DNA of 64,000 bases from Lysinibacter cavernae (GTDB lineage: Bacteria; Actinomycetota; Actinomycetes; Actinomycetales; Microbacteriaceae): the NCBI RefSeq assembly GCF_011758565.1, contig NZ_JAAMOX010000003.1, positions 248,001-312,000 on the forward strand. Reading direction: 5' to 3'. The position numbers were made by a program, and so were the translations under genes. This document shows positions 8,372-18,638 of this stretch, piece by piece. Each line of letters opens with the position of its first letter. Positions within the stretch are counted from its first letter, which is position 1. A model generated the notes under the pieces. The model was not told the origin of the DNA. It did not search any database and worked only from the letters and a program-made list of their open reading frames with translations.

Positions 8372-9361
8372 ATGAAACAGCTGATCGCGCGCATCACTGC
8401 ACTCATCGAACGGGTGACCAAATGGGTTATGACCTTTCGAGTGGTGCGCGTGTTCATGCATTTCTCGGCCAACGGTGGAAATCTGCTCGCGGCTGGGCTG
8501 TCGTTCCAGGCAATTTTTGCGTTGTTCGCCGCACTCTACGTTGGGTTTGCGACCTTTGGAATTGTGATCAGCAATAATGCCGAGTTGCAGGCCGCGGTGG
8601 TTGAGTGGCTCAACACGCTCGTCCCCGGACTTATCGGCCCCGACGGTGCCACGAGCCTCGATGAGTTGCTTCAAGCCCAGATTCTTGGCTGGACCGGCGC
8701 CATCGCCGCTGTCTCGCTCGTCTGGGTGGCCGTCGGCTGGCTTGGCACCGCCCGCGAGGCGATCCGACGGATGATGGGAGTCGTGTGGAATCCCTCAAAC
8801 GGGCTCATCCTCAAGGTTCGCGATTTTGGCCTCGCATTTATACTCGCCATCGCGGTCATCATCTCGGCAGGTCTCATGGTGCTCAGCAGCTCACTCCTCA
8901 CAAACGTGGTGGATTCGTTGGGCCTCGAAAGCGATTCCTGGATCGTGAGTGGTCTGGCAAGGGTGCTGGCATTCATCATCATGTTTGTGTTTGATGCTGG
9001 CGTCCTTGCCGCCACGTATCGGGTACTCTCCGGGGTCAAGGTCAACGGGGCGATCCTCTTCAGAGTCTCGTTCGTTGGTGGCCTCGCAATGAGCGTCATC
9101 ATGCTTCTTGGCTCGCAGCTTGCGTCTGGGGTCGGCAATAACCCGCTCCTCGCTTCCTTCGCAACACTCATCGGTTTACTTGTTTGGTTCAACCTGCTGT
9201 GCCGTGTGGTGTTGCTTGGGGCAGCCTGGATAGCCATCGAATCAGAAGACCGGTTTGGTTCGTTGCCCGGCACCGAACCAAACATGGGTGAGGGAGCCAA
9301 GCATCCGCATTCGCTCACCGGCGGGCTCGGCACCGGCCCTGGTGTCGGTGTCACACTATAG
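8372..9361 (+). CDS. YihY/BrkB-type inner-membrane protein
   Basis: The 329-residue protein has an N-terminal amphipathic part (to residue 25), then about six membrane segments. It shows the family features FSANGGNLLAAGLSFQAIFALFAALYV near residues 30-55 and LLVWFNLLCRVVLLGAAW near the C-terminus. Members were once annotated as ribonuclease BN; the real function is not established. It starts ten bases after the LtrA-like gene and ends nine bases before the exonuclease III gene, so the three may form one transcription unit. Confidence 0.85.
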   Translation: MKQLIARITALIERVTKWVMTFRVVRVFMHFSANGGNLLAAGLSFQAIFALFAALYVGFATFGIVISNNAELQAAVVEWLNTLVPGLIGPDGATSLDELLQAQILGWTGAIAAVSLVWVAVGWLGTAREAIRRMMGVVWNPSNGLILKVRDFGLAFILAIAVIISAGLMVLSSSLLTNVVDSLGLESDSWIVSGLARVLAFIIMFVFDAGVLAATYRVLSGVKVNGAILFRVSFVGGLAMSVIMLLGSQLASGVGNNPLLASFATLIGLLVWFNLLCRVVLLGAAWIAIESEDRFGSLPGTEPNMGEGAKHPHSLTGGLGTGPGVGVTL

Positions 9362-9370
9362 ACTTGAGCA

Positions 9371-10216
9371 ATGGCTCAGTCAGTTCGCATCGCGTCCATT
9401 AACACCAACGGCATCCGCGCCGCATATCGCAAGGGAATGGGCGACTGGCTCGCTACCAGAGACATCGATATCCTCGCGATTCAAGAGGTCCGTGCCTCGA
9501 CCGAAGACGTTGTTGGCCTGCTTGGCGACGACTGGCACGTTTTGCACGACCCCTGCAATCAAAAAGGCCGCGCCGGCGTCGCAATTGCAAGCCGCAAGCC
9601 GTCCATCGCACACCGCATCGAGCTCGGCGACGAGTCAGTCGACAGCTCAGGCCGCTGGATCGAAGCCGACTTCGAAATTAACGGCAAGATGCTTACCGTT
9701 GTGAGCACGTACGTGCACTCCGGTGTTGTTGACACCCCAAAGCAAGACGCCAAATGGATCTTCCTCGACGCAATGACCACACGCATGGCCGAACTCGCCA
9801 AGCAGCAGCCCTACGCCCTCGTCGTGGGTGACCTCAACGTTGGTCACCAAGAATTTGATATCAAGAATTGGAAGGGCAACCGAAAGAACTCGGGCTTCCT
9901 TCCACGCGAGCGCGCCTACTTCGACCGCTTTTTCGGCCCACTCGACGAAGACGTCGTTGGCGTTGACGAGTCGGTAGCAAAAGGCCTCGGCTGGGTGGAT
10001 GTCGGCCGCAAGTTTGCCGGCGACGTCGACGGTCCATACACCTGGTGGTCGCAGCGCGGCCAGGCCTTCGACAACGACACCGGCTGGCGCATCGACTACC
10101 ACGTTGCAACCCCAGCACTCGCCGAGCATGTTGAGCACTACGTTGTTGACCGCGCCGCGAGCTACGACACCCGTTGGAGCGACCACGCCGCTGTTGTGGT
10201 CGACTACAGCCTCTAG
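9371..10216 (+). CDS. xthA: Exodeoxyribonuclease III (AP endonuclease family)
   Basis: The 281-residue enzyme of the exonuclease III/AP-endonuclease fold cuts DNA at abasic sites in base-excision repair. The catalytic residues are all visible: Asn in SINTNGIRA (about residue 12), Glu in IQEVR (about 38), Asp-Asn in VGDLNVGH (about 156) and Asp-His in WSDHAAVVVDY near the end. The family's usual length is 255-280. It lies 61 bases before trpS. Confidence 0.95.
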   Translation: MAQSVRIASINTNGIRAAYRKGMGDWLATRDIDILAIQEVRASTEDVVGLLGDDWHVLHDPCNQKGRAGVAIASRKPSIAHRIELGDESVDSSGRWIEADFEINGKMLTVVSTYVHSGVVDTPKQDAKWIFLDAMTTRMAELAKQQPYALVVGDLNVGHQEFDIKNWKGNRKNSGFLPRERAYFDRFFGPLDEDVVGVDESVAKGLGWVDVGRKFAGDVDGPYTWWSQRGQAFDNDTGWRIDYHVATPALAEHVEHYVVDRAASYDTRWSDHAAVVVDYSL

Positions 10217-10223
10217 TTTTTAG

Positions 10224-11282
<1,059 letters not shown>

Positions 11283-11306
11283 CGCCGGTGCCGGTGCCGG
11301 CCCCAA

Positions 11307-11375
11307 AGCACCATCTGTTCGCCCCAAAGTCCGCCCAATGTGGCTTAATAACCGGATTTTGAGGCGAATAGATGC
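11307..11375. repeat. Intergenic palindromic element type B, copy 1
   Basis: The left arm CTGTTCGCCCCAAAGTCCG (from 11315) faces an imperfect complementary right arm in CGGATTTTGAGGCGAATAG (11353-11371), around a 19-base loop containing CCCAATGTGGCTTAATAAC. The second copy at 12156-12224 shares almost the whole sequence, including the loop. This copy lies between the convergent genes trpS and the 181-aa gene, where it could act as a bidirectional terminator. Confidence 0.8.
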
Positions 11376-11381
11376 TGTTGA

Positions 11382-11927
11382 TTAGGCAAGACCGAAGGCG
11401 TCAGCGTCAGTGTCAGTGTCAGTGTCGGTGACGGCGTCGGTGCCAATGCCAGCATCAGTACCGCCCGAAAGCCGAGCACTGGCCATTGACAGGCTGGGCA
11501 TCATCACCGCAGCAGATATTCCGAACACGACGACGTAGAGGCCATAGGCGACGAACAGCTGTCCGCTCGCAACGGTGAAGGCGTACATAATGAACGCGTA
11601 GTAGCTCAGGCAGGCAAGCATACTGAGGCCAAGGATCAGAAAGAGAACGCCAAGAACCCGTTTCAGACAAGTTGGCCTTATGACGGTTTGCCCGGCAGTC
11701 TCAGCCGTCGAAATCTCCCGCTGAACGACACTGGTTCTCCAGAACAGCACGATACTGACGATCATAATCAGCCCAACCGTCACAAGATGGCGGAGGAGGA
11801 CTGGCTGTGCAAGCCCAGGAAAGACCAGGCACAGGGCACCAGCTGAACACCCAAAAGCTACGGCAAACAGCAACGCCGCGTTCCGTCTCGCGGGAGCGCT
11901 CAGCATCGTTTGCCTTCGAACAGTCAC
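11382..11927 (-). CDS. Predicted four-helix membrane protein with Thr-Asp repeat tail
   Basis: I do not recognise the family. The 181 residues show four hydrophobic segments (about residues 17-32, 38-55, 88-112 and 120-145), then a hydrophilic C-terminal tail. The tail ends in a (Thr-Asp) repeat, VTDTDTDTDADAF, encoded by a GTCAGT-type hexanucleotide array at about 11396-11444. The start is GTG at 11927; an ATG at 11906 is an alternative with no better ribosome binding site. It converges on trpS and has no functional neighbour. Confidence 0.6.
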   Translation of the reverse strand: MTVRRQTMLSAPARRNAALLFAVAFGCSAGALCLVFPGLAQPVLLRHLVTVGLIMIVSIVLFWRTSVVQREISTAETAGQTVIRPTCLKRVLGVLFLILGLSMLACLSYYAFIMYAFTVASGQLFVAYGLYVVVFGISAAVMMPSLSMASARLSGGTDAGIGTDAVTDTDTDTDADAFGLA

Positions 11928-12155
11928 AACCTAAAACTATCTCCAGCTGCTGGGCACTGCCTGATCCTGCGTCTTGGCGACCCGACAACGGTGTTCGGCG
12001 CCAATCATCCGCACTGCGGTCGTTCGCGCGCGGATGCGAGTTGTCGGCCAAACTCAGCCGGGCGTCCGTTCGCCGGTTGTTGCGATTCTCAGGTCACAGA
12101 CCTCGTACATCAGCGGTTGGATACTGCCTCAGCAAACCGAATGAGACCACCCTAG
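11928..12155. other. Non-coding stretch, nothing recognised
   Basis: I see no convincing gene between the start of the 181-aa membrane protein and the second type B palindrome. Open frames here run out of other genes and give low-complexity or unrecognised peptides. It probably holds the promoter of the membrane-protein gene. Confidence 0.5.
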
Positions 12156-12224
12156 AGCACCATCTGTTCGCCCCAAAGTCCGCCCAATGTGACTTAATAA
12201 CCGGACTTTGGGGCAAACAGGTTG
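12156..12224. repeat. Intergenic palindromic element type B, copy 2
   Basis: CTGTTCGCCCCAAAGTCCG is followed by a 19-base loop and CGGACTTTGGGGCAAACAG, a 19-bp stem with a single mismatch. It matches copy 1 (11307-11375) nearly base for base in the left arm and loop. It is 42 bases beyond the glpK stop, so it may end the glp transcript. Confidence 0.8.
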
Positions 12225-12265
12225 GCGGGCGGATGCCGAGGTAAGGCCGGATGCGAACCAGCTGG

Positions 12266-13837
12266 CTAGAGCACGTCGTCGTCGACCCAGTTGAGGGTCT
12301 TGGTGACAGCCTTTTTCCAGTTGCGGTACAGGCGATCGCGCTCGGCGCGGTCGAGGGAGGGCTCCCAGCGCCGGTCTTCCTGCCAGTTGCCGCGCAGCTC
12401 GTCGAGGCCCGACCAGAAGCCGACCGCAAGGCCTGCCGCATAGGCGGCGCCAAGTGCCGTTGTTTCGGCCACAACAGGGCGAACGACCGGCACCCCGAGC
12501 ATGTCAGCCTGGAACTGCATGAGGGTGCTGTTGGCCGTCATCCCACCGTCCACTTTGAGCGCCGTGAGCGGCACCTTGGAATCGGCGTTGACCGCGTCGA
12601 GCACCTCGGTCGTTTGGTAGGCGGTGGATTCGAGGGCGGCGCGGGCGATGTGGCCCTTATTCACGAAGCGAGTGAGCCCGACGAGGGCGCCACGAGCATC
12701 CGGCCGCCAGTGCGGGGCGAAGAGGCCCGAGAACGCGGGCACGAAGTAGGCACCACCGTTGTTTGGCACGGTCGCGGCCAGGTCCTCGACCTCCGCCGAC
12801 GAGGAAATCATACCGACGTTATCCCTCAGCCATTGGATGAGCGAGCCGGTTACCGCGATGGAACCTTCAAGCGCATAGCGCGGCGGCTCTCCTGCAAGTT
12901 GATAGGCAACGGTGGTGAGGAGGCCGTTGGTCGAGTGCACAATTTCTTCGCCGGTGTTCACGATGAGAAAGTTGCCGGTGCCGTACGTGTTCTTTGCCTC
13001 GCCAGCTTCAAAGGCCGCCTGTCCAAAGGTTGCCGCCTGCTGGTCGCCAAGGATGCCGGCCACAGGAACCTCCCGGAGCAGCGACGAGCTGTGCGCATAG
13101 CCGTATACCTCTGACGAACTCTTAATCTCAGGCAGCATGCTGCGCGGCACGCCAAACTCGGCGAGGATCTCGTCGCTCCAGTCGAGGGTCTTGAGATCCA
13201 TAAAGAGGGTGCGGGATGCGTTGGTCACGTCGGTGACGTGCACTCCCCCGTCGACGCCACCGGTGAGGTTCCACAGCACCCAGGTGTCTGTTGTGCCAAA
13301 GAGGAGGTCGCCGTTGTTTGCAAGCTCGCGGGCGCCCTCGACGTTTTCGAGCATCCAGACAATCTTGGTTCCAGAGAAGTAGGTAGCGAGCGGCAGCCCA
13401 ACCGTCTTCGAGAACCGCGTGACGCCTTCCTCTCCGGCGAGTCGGTTCGCGATGGCCTGCGTTCGTGTGTCTTGCCACACGATGGCGTTGTAGATCGGCT
13501 TGCCGGTGTGTTTGTTCCACACGACGGCCGTCTCACGCTGGTTGGTGATTCCGATGGCCGCGATGTTGTGCCGGGTGAGGCTAGCTTTTGCCAACGCGAG
13601 ACCGATCACCTCACGAACGTTGTCCCAAATCTGTGTGGCGTCGTGCTCAACCCATCCGGCCTGCGGAAAGATCTGGTCGTGCTCAAGCTGACCCGTGGCA
13701 ACGACCGTGCCAGCGTGATCAAAGATGATCGCCCTGGTAGAGGTTGTGCCCTGATCGATTGAGAGGACGTAGTCCACCGAATGAGCGTTATCGGGCAGGC
13801 GAACATCTTCTCCGTCGAGAACGATGTGGGCAGTCAT
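12266..13837 (-). CDS. glpK: Glycerol kinase
   Basis: The 523-residue FGGY-family kinase phosphorylates glycerol to sn-glycerol-3-phosphate. Visible motifs are [18 protein letters not shown] (phosphate 1 region, residues 26-43), [16 protein letters not shown] (glycerol-binding Arg-Glu), [10 protein letters not shown], and [18 protein letters not shown] near the C-terminus. GAGGAG lies eight bases before the ATG. An N-terminal extension of about 20 residues precedes the conserved start. It is downstream of glpD on the same strand; no glpF glycerol channel gene is in this cluster. Confidence 0.96.
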   Translation of the reverse strand: MTAHIVLDGEDVRLPDNAHSVDYVLSIDQGTTSTRAIIFDHAGTVVATGQLEHDQIFPQAGWVEHDATQIWDNVREVIGLALAKASLTRHNIAAIGITNQRETAVVWNKHTGKPIYNAIVWQDTRTQAIANRLAGEEGVTRFSKTVGLPLATYFSGTKIVWMLENVEGARELANNGDLLFGTTDTWVLWNLTGGVDGGVHVTDVTNASRTLFMDLKTLDWSDEILAEFGVPRSMLPEIKSSSEVYGYAHSSSLLREVPVAGILGDQQAATFGQAAFEAGEAKNTYGTGNFLIVNTGEEIVHSTNGLLTTVAYQLAGEPPRYALEGSIAVTGSLIQWLRDNVGMISSSAEVEDLAATVPNNGGAYFVPAFSGLFAPHWRPDARGALVGLTRFVNKGHIARAALESTAYQTTEVLDAVNADSKVPLTALKVDGGMTANSTLMQFQADMLGVPVVRPVVAETTALGAAYAAGLAVGFWSGLDELRGNWQEDRRWEPSLDRAERDRLYRNWKKAVTKTLNWVDDDVL

Positions 13838-13867
13838 CAGCTGAACTCCTCTATGAGTCTGGGTATG

Positions 13868-13892
13868 GCGCGCGACCGTACGTATCGCGCGC
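13868..13892 (-). other. GC-rich hairpin between glpD and glpK
   Basis: GCGCGCGA (13868-13875) and TCGCGCGC (13885-13892) form a perfect 8-bp stem with a 9-base loop in the 82-base spacer between glpD and glpK. No T-run follows, so it more likely stabilises or segments the bicistronic mRNA than ends it. Confidence 0.45.
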
Positions 13893-13919
13893 GAGCGGTG
13901 ACGCTCAGGTTGGGTGGCG

Positions 13920-15695
13920 TTACGAGACTACCGTTGAACTGTCGTGTGACGCCTCGAGCCGAACGCCGTGATCGTGCTCAAGCGACTGTCTGGTTGCCTC
14001 AACCTGTTGGCGGCGCTCTGCGGCGCTCCAGCCGAGGTCAGCAGCAAGCACATCGGCAAGCTCGTCGATCAGTGGGGCAGTCACCGAGCCAACAAAGGCG
14101 AGGCTCGTGCGGCGCATGATCACGTCGAGGATGCTGACCACAAACTCGGTTTCAATCAGGTAGTCGAGCTCTTGGCGCGAGTAGTGTGCGGCATGGATGA
14201 GCGGCACGTCGCCGTGCTCGTCAAGGTAGTCGATAAGTGGTTCCGCTCGCGTGCCGTAGCGGGTGAGGAGTTCGTCGGTCCGCTCGGCGCTCAAGCCGCC
14301 GCGGTGTTTGCGCACCCATTCTGCCCGTGCGGCGTCGGTGCGTGGGAATCCTTTGCCGCCGCCAATCGGCATCCCTGCGGTGCTCACTTCGCGGTCGAGT
14401 CCGAGCGCCGTGAGCACTTCCTGACTGAGGTGTTCTGCGAGCGCGCGGAACGTGGTCCATTTGCCGCCAACCAGACTCAGCACGGTTGGCGTCTTGCGCG
14501 CGCCGGCCATGGTTCCGCCACGCCGCTCGATGCGGTAGTCGCGCGAAACGAACCCAGGTTGCGTGTCATCGTGCCGAGGCAGCGGCCGGATGCCGGAGAA
14601 ACGGTACACGATCTGCTCACGATCAACCTCGACGGTTGGGAACACATGCCTAATGAGGTCGAAGAAATAGTCAACCTCTTCCTCGGTGCAGACGCTTGGC
14701 ATGCTCGGGTCGGCGTCGATGTCTGTTGTGCCAACCATGACGCGTCCCTTGAGCGGGTAAATGAGCACGATGCGACCATCGCTGTGCTCAAAAAAGATTT
14801 CGTGGCCGCCGGTGGCCTCAAGCAGCTCGGTATTGTCGAGCACGATGTGAGAGCCTTTGGTCCCGCCCATGTACTTGGTTTCCATGCCGAGGGCCTCGTT
14901 GGTGAGGTCGGTCCATGGGCCGCTCGTGTTCACAATCACATCGGCTGCGAGGGTCATGGTTTCGCCAGACTGGGTATCGCGCACGATAACGCCTGAGCCG
15001 TCCATGCCGATTGCTTCGACATAGTTAGCGGCGCGGGCGTGCGGTCCCGCGGCGAGGCCGTCCATGAGCACATCGAGCGCGAGGCGCTCTGGGTCGTGCA
15101 TTGACGCGTCGAAGTAGGTTGCCGTGTACTTCAGATCGTGGTTGAGCTTAGGCAGCTCGGCAAGAGACTTTCGGCGACCTGCAAATTTGTGGCGGGGCAC
15201 CTGCCCAGCGTCCGAGTGCTTCGAGCCGCGCGAGAAGGAGTCGTACAGTACGAGGCCGGCCTTGATAAGGAAGGCTCCACGCTCGTTTGGCTTGCCCTGG
15301 CGGTGCGTGAGGAAGCGCATCGGGGCGCTCAGGATGCCGGAGAACGTACTGAAGATAGGAACCGTCGTTGGCAGGGGCTTCACGTAGTGCGGCGCGATCT
15401 GGAGCAGTCCGTTGCGCTCCTGCACCGATTCGCGTACGAGACGAAACTCGCCGTTTTCGAGGTAGCGGATGCCTCCGTGAATCATGTGGCTTGAGGCGGA
15501 GGATGCCCCCGAGCACCAGTCGCCGCGTTCGACGAGGATGACGTCAACGCCCTGTAGTGCCAGGTCGCGGAAGGTTGCGATGCCGTTGATGCCACCGCCG
15601 ATGACAACAACGCTGGCTCGCGGCTTCGCGGCGAGCGCTCGGACGGATTCTCTGGTCGAGGTTTCGGCGGAGGACGGTGTCGTCTTGGCGTTCAT
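13920..15695 (-). CDS. glpD: Glycerol-3-phosphate dehydrogenase (FAD, respiratory)
   Basis: This 591-residue flavoprotein oxidises glycerol-3-phosphate to dihydroxyacetone phosphate and passes electrons to quinone. The FAD motif [20 protein letters not shown] is at residues 30-49. [20 protein letters not shown] is the second family signature, and RFSGIRPL lies in the central part. The C-terminal domain of about 130 residues is the usual DAO_C cap. AAAGGAAG precedes the ATG. It is the first gene of the glpD-glpK unit and divergent from the SorC-type regulator. Confidence 0.96.
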   Translation of the reverse strand: MNAKTTPSSAETSTRESVRALAAKPRASVVVIGGGINGIATFRDLALQGVDVILVERGDWCSGASSASSHMIHGGIRYLENGEFRLVRESVQERNGLLQIAPHYVKPLPTTVPIFSTFSGILSAPMRFLTHRQGKPNERGAFLIKAGLVLYDSFSRGSKHSDAGQVPRHKFAGRRKSLAELPKLNHDLKYTATYFDASMHDPERLALDVLMDGLAAGPHARAANYVEAIGMDGSGVIVRDTQSGETMTLAADVIVNTSGPWTDLTNEALGMETKYMGGTKGSHIVLDNTELLEATGGHEIFFEHSDGRIVLIYPLKGRVMVGTTDIDADPSMPSVCTEEEVDYFFDLIRHVFPTVEVDREQIVYRFSGIRPLPRHDDTQPGFVSRDYRIERRGGTMAGARKTPTVLSLVGGKWTTFRALAEHLSQEVLTALGLDREVSTAGMPIGGGKGFPRTDAARAEWVRKHRGGLSAERTDELLTRYGTRAEPLIDYLDEHGDVPLIHAAHYSRQELDYLIETEFVVSILDVIMRRTSLAFVGSVTAPLIDELADVLAADLGWSAAERRQQVEATRQSLEHDHGVRLEASHDSSTVVS

Positions 15696-15761
15696 GAGCT
15701 TCCTTTAGTGCTTGCGGAGACAATGCTGCAACTGCGCGGTTCTCGTTATAGTATGGCGACC

Positions 15762-15797
15762 TGAGACATTTGCTCATAATCAATGCACAAACGTGCA
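15762..15797. promoter_or_regulatory. Paired inverted repeats between glpD and its regulator
   Basis: TGAG-N7-CTCA (15762-15776) and TGCAC-AAAC-GTGCA (15784-15797) sit side by side in the 116-base divergent intergenic region. The second is a perfect 5-bp-arm palindrome ending 14 bases before the regulator's GTG. They are good candidates for binding by the adjacent SorC-type regulator, allowing control of glpDK and autoregulation. Confidence 0.5.
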
Positions 15798-15811
15798 GAT
15801 AGGGGTTCCCG

Positions 15812-16780
15812 GTGACTGATTTCACTGCGGAAAGCACCCAAAAGGTGCGCGCGGCGATCACAGCGGCCACGCATTACTACCTTGAGAACTGGACAATGGA
15901 GGCGGTCGCCTCAGAGATGGGCGTCTCGCGTTCATCCGTCTCACGGCTCCTGTCCTACGCCCGAGACGAGGGCCTCGTGGAGATCTCCGTCCACTCGCCA
16001 TTTATAGCCCCCTCGCTCCTTGAGCAAGACCTGCGCAACCGGTTTGGTATCGCGGCAACGGTCGTTTCGGTCCCCGATTCGGTCAACGAAACCGATCGAC
16101 TCGAGCGCGTCGCCCTCGCCGCTGCGCGACTCCTTGGTGACGCGTTCGACTCCAACATGTCGCTCGGCGTCGCATGGGGTGCGACCATCAGTGCGGTTGC
16201 CCGCAACCTCTCCCCAAAACCAACACGTTCGTCACAGATTGTGCAGCTGAACGGGGCCGCAAACTCGCGGACAACGGGAATCATGTATGCCGACGACATC
16301 CTCCGTCGATTTGGAGAAGCCTTCACCTCTGATGTCCTCCAGTTTCCGGTTCCCGCGTTTTTTGACAACCCGGCGACGCGCGAGGCCCTCTGGCAGGAGC
16401 GCAGCATCAACCGTATTCTCGAAACGCAGCGCAACGTTGATATCGCGCTCTTTAGTGTCGGTTCACCGCGGGCAGAGGTCACGAGCCACGTCTATAGCGG
16501 CGGCTACCTCGATCGGACCGACTTCGTCTCGCTCACCCAGCAGAACGTCGTCGGCGACGTCTCAACCGTCTTCTACCGGGGCGACGGCACCTGGGCTGAC
16601 ATCCCCCTCAACGCACGGGCCTCCGGGCCTGGGCTGGATGTGCTTCGCGCCATCCCCCGCCGCATTTGTGTCTCATCCGGCCCGACAAAAATCCCAAGCC
16701 TCCTCGGGCTGCTCGCTGGCAACGTGGTCACCGATCTGGTGCTCGACGAGGAAAGCGCACGCGGCCTGGTTGACGCCTGA
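15812..16780 (+). CDS. SorC-family sugar-binding transcriptional regulator
   Basis: The 322-residue protein has an N-terminal winged helix with the helix-turn-helix TMEAVASEMGVSRSSVSRLLSYARDEGLVEI (about residues 29-59). It is followed by a SorC/DeoR-type sugar-phosphate binding domain, with GVAWGATISAVA as the phosphate-binding loop region and LLGLLAGNVVTDLVLDEESARGL at the end. Such proteins sense phosphorylated sugars. Its divergent position next to glpD-glpK suggests it controls glycerol use in response to glycerol-3-phosphate or a related triose phosphate; this is inference. The start is GTG at 15812. Confidence 0.85.
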   Translation: MTDFTAESTQKVRAAITAATHYYLENWTMEAVASEMGVSRSSVSRLLSYARDEGLVEISVHSPFIAPSLLEQDLRNRFGIAATVVSVPDSVNETDRLERVALAAARLLGDAFDSNMSLGVAWGATISAVARNLSPKPTRSSQIVQLNGAANSRTTGIMYADDILRRFGEAFTSDVLQFPVPAFFDNPATREALWQERSINRILETQRNVDIALFSVGSPRAEVTSHVYSGGYLDRTDFVSLTQQNVVGDVSTVFYRGDGTWADIPLNARASGPGLDVLRAIPRRICVSSGPTKIPSLLGLLAGNVVTDLVLDEESARGLVDA

Positions 16781-16793
16781 TACTCGCGGTCCA

Positions 16794-16831
16794 TTTACTT
16801 AGCAAAGCTAATTTGTTATGCTCAGTACTTG
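16794..16831 (+). promoter_or_regulatory. Promoter with overlapping MarR operator, leaderless start
   Basis: TTTACT (16794-16799) and TATGCT (16817-16822) form a -35/-10 pair with a 17-base spacer. The palindrome TTAGCAAAGCTAA (16799-16811) covers the -35 and spacer. Transcription starting seven to nine bases after the -10 would begin at the GTG at 16831, so the mRNA is probably leaderless, in line with the lack of any ribosome binding site. The layout fits autorepression by the MarR protein. Confidence 0.7.
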
Positions 16832-17301
16832 TGACTGTTGAGCCAGAGGAATCCAAGCCAGCGCGAGCATCCGCTCGCCGAAACTCGCTTGTCGAACTCT
16901 GCCACGACTTCCGGATCGCCAATGCACGACTCAACCGCAGACTCAGGCAAGAAAAGGCAGACAACCGCCTGACCGACGGACAGCTCTCCGCTCTTGGCGC
17001 ACTCTCGACACACGGCCCGCAGACGCTGAGCCAGCTGAGCGAGCACGAACGCGTCACACTCCCGTCGGCCAGCAGAACGGTGAACTCGCTCGAGCAGGCA
17101 GGACTCGTTGGCCGCAGCGGCAGCGCAGACGACGGTCGAAAGGTCATGCTCTCCGTTACAGACGCCGGCGAGGCAGTCATGTCTGAGGTCCGAAGGCAGC
17201 GCGACGAATGGCTCGTCAAGCGCGTCAGCAAACTTACCCCTGCCCAGCGGCAGACACTGGCAGAGGCCACCGAATTGATGAAGGAGATTACCCAGAGTTG
17301 A
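16831..17301 (+). CDS. MarR-family transcriptional regulator
   Basis: The protein of 156 residues has a MarR winged helix. QLSALGALSTHGPQTLSQLSEHERVTLPSASRTVNSLEQAGLVGRSGSADDGRKVMLSVTDAGEAVM is the DNA-binding core, including the DDGRK wing. I chose GTG at 16831 because the promoter predicts a leaderless start there. It overlaps the start of the downstream exporter gene and probably represses it. The inducing ligand is unknown. Confidence 0.9.
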   Translation: MTVEPEESKPARASARRNSLVELCHDFRIANARLNRRLRQEKADNRLTDGQLSALGALSTHGPQTLSQLSEHERVTLPSASRTVNSLEQAGLVGRSGSADDGRKVMLSVTDAGEAVMSEVRRQRDEWLVKRVSKLTPAQRQTLAEATELMKEITQS

Positions 17302-18623
17302 GTGCAATGTTCCGGTCCCTGAAAGGTGTGAACTACCGCATCTGGTTCGCCGGCGCGCTCGTCTCGAACATCGGCACCTGGATGCAGCGAACGGCCCAGG
17401 ACTGGATCGTGCTCACGCAGCTCACCAACCACAACGCAACCTCGGTTGGCGTGGTGATGGCTCTCCAATTCGGGCCGCAGCTTCTGCTCATGCCGTGGTC
17501 GGGGCTCATTGCGGATCGATTCGATCGGCGCAAGCTGCTCATGCTGACGCAGACGCTCATGGGTGCCCTCGCGCTTGGCCTCGGCATCATTACGGTGACC
17601 GGGGTTGTTGAGCTCTGGCACGTCTACGGCTTTGCACTCGGCCTCGGGATTGTTGCGGCCATCGACGCCCCGGCGCGACAGACGTTTGTGAGCGAGCTCG
17701 TCAGCCACGACGACCTTCCCAACGCCGTCGCCCTCAACTCGGCATCCTTCAACGGCGCCCGCTTGCTCGGCCCTGCGGCCGCGGGGCTCCTGACCGTGGC
17801 CGTTGGCGCAGGATGGGTATTCCTCATCAACGCGGTGACGTTCGCCTTCACGGTATTCGCGATGATGATGCTCCGAAAAGACAAGCTCAAGCCGCAGCCT
17901 CGGGCATCCCGCGAGCGCGGGCAGCTGCTGCAGGGCTTCAAGTATGTGTGGCGGAGGCCAGACATCGTTGTTGTCCTCATCACCGTCTTTCTTGTTGGCA
18001 CGTTTGGCTTCAACTTCGCCATCTTCACCTCGACCATGGCGACCATCGAGTTTCACAAGGGCGCCGGCGAGTTCGGGTTGCTGAGCTCGATCATGGCCAT
18101 CGGTTCGGTAGTTGGCGCGCTGCTCGCGGCCAGGCGAGGCACGCCACGACTGCGCATGATCCTGCTCGGTTCCGTGGCGTTTGGCCTGGCCTGCGGGGCG
18201 GCCGCGCTCATGCCAACGTTTGGCACCTTCGCGGCCGTGCTGGCCGTTGTTGGGCTCTCCTCGCTGACACTCATGACCACGGCAAACGCCTACGTTCAAA
18301 CGACAACAGAGCCAGTCATGCGCGGCCGAGTTATGGCGCTCTACATGGCGATCTTTGCCGGCGGAACTCCGCTCGGCGCACCCCTCGTCGGCTGGGTATC
18401 CGACGAGTTTGGGCCCCGCTGGGCCATCGGTGTCGCCGCCCTTTCTGGGCTCCTCGCCGGTGCCATCATCCTGTTCTGGCTCATCAAATACCGAGGTCTT
18501 CGGGTCAAGTACCGCATGAGGCAGTCGCCACGCATGGTTGTCTACTACGGCGCCCCTGAGCCAAAGGACGAAGAAACAGCAACCCGCGAAATCGCCATCA
18601 TCGAGGCAACAACCCCGCGCTAG
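17298..18623 (+). CDS. MFS exporter (MFS_3/EntS-like), MarR-linked
   Basis: About 441 residues with 10-12 membrane segments. FRSLKGVNYRIWFAGALVSNIGTWMQRTAQDWIVL at the N-terminus and GLIADRFDRRKLLM (the loop 2-3 motif) place it with EntS/DitE-type major facilitator exporters. The TTG at 17298 overlaps the MarR stop (TTGA), implying translational coupling; ATG at 17307 is an alternative three codons on. The C-terminal 45 residues are polar. Cotranscription with a MarR repressor suggests export of a toxic compound or antibiotic. The substrate is unknown. Confidence 0.85.
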   Translation: MSAMFRSLKGVNYRIWFAGALVSNIGTWMQRTAQDWIVLTQLTNHNATSVGVVMALQFGPQLLLMPWSGLIADRFDRRKLLMLTQTLMGALALGLGIITVTGVVELWHVYGFALGLGIVAAIDAPARQTFVSELVSHDDLPNAVALNSASFNGARLLGPAAAGLLTVAVGAGWVFLINAVTFAFTVFAMMMLRKDKLKPQPRASRERGQLLQGFKYVWRRPDIVVVLITVFLVGTFGFNFAIFTSTMATIEFHKGAGEFGLLSSIMAIGSVVGALLAARRGTPRLRMILLGSVAFGLACGAAALMPTFGTFAAVLAVVGLSSLTLMTTANAYVQTTTEPVMRGRVMALYMAIFAGGTPLGAPLVGWVSDEFGPRWAIGVAALSGLLAGAIILFWLIKYRGLRVKYRMRQSPRMVVYYGAPEPKDEETATREIAIIEATTPR

Positions 18624-18638
18624 CCGCCACCTCTCCTG

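Noticed and set aside
13968-14996. 342-codon plus-strand frame opposite glpD
   Set aside because: It is antisense to glpD; no family features.
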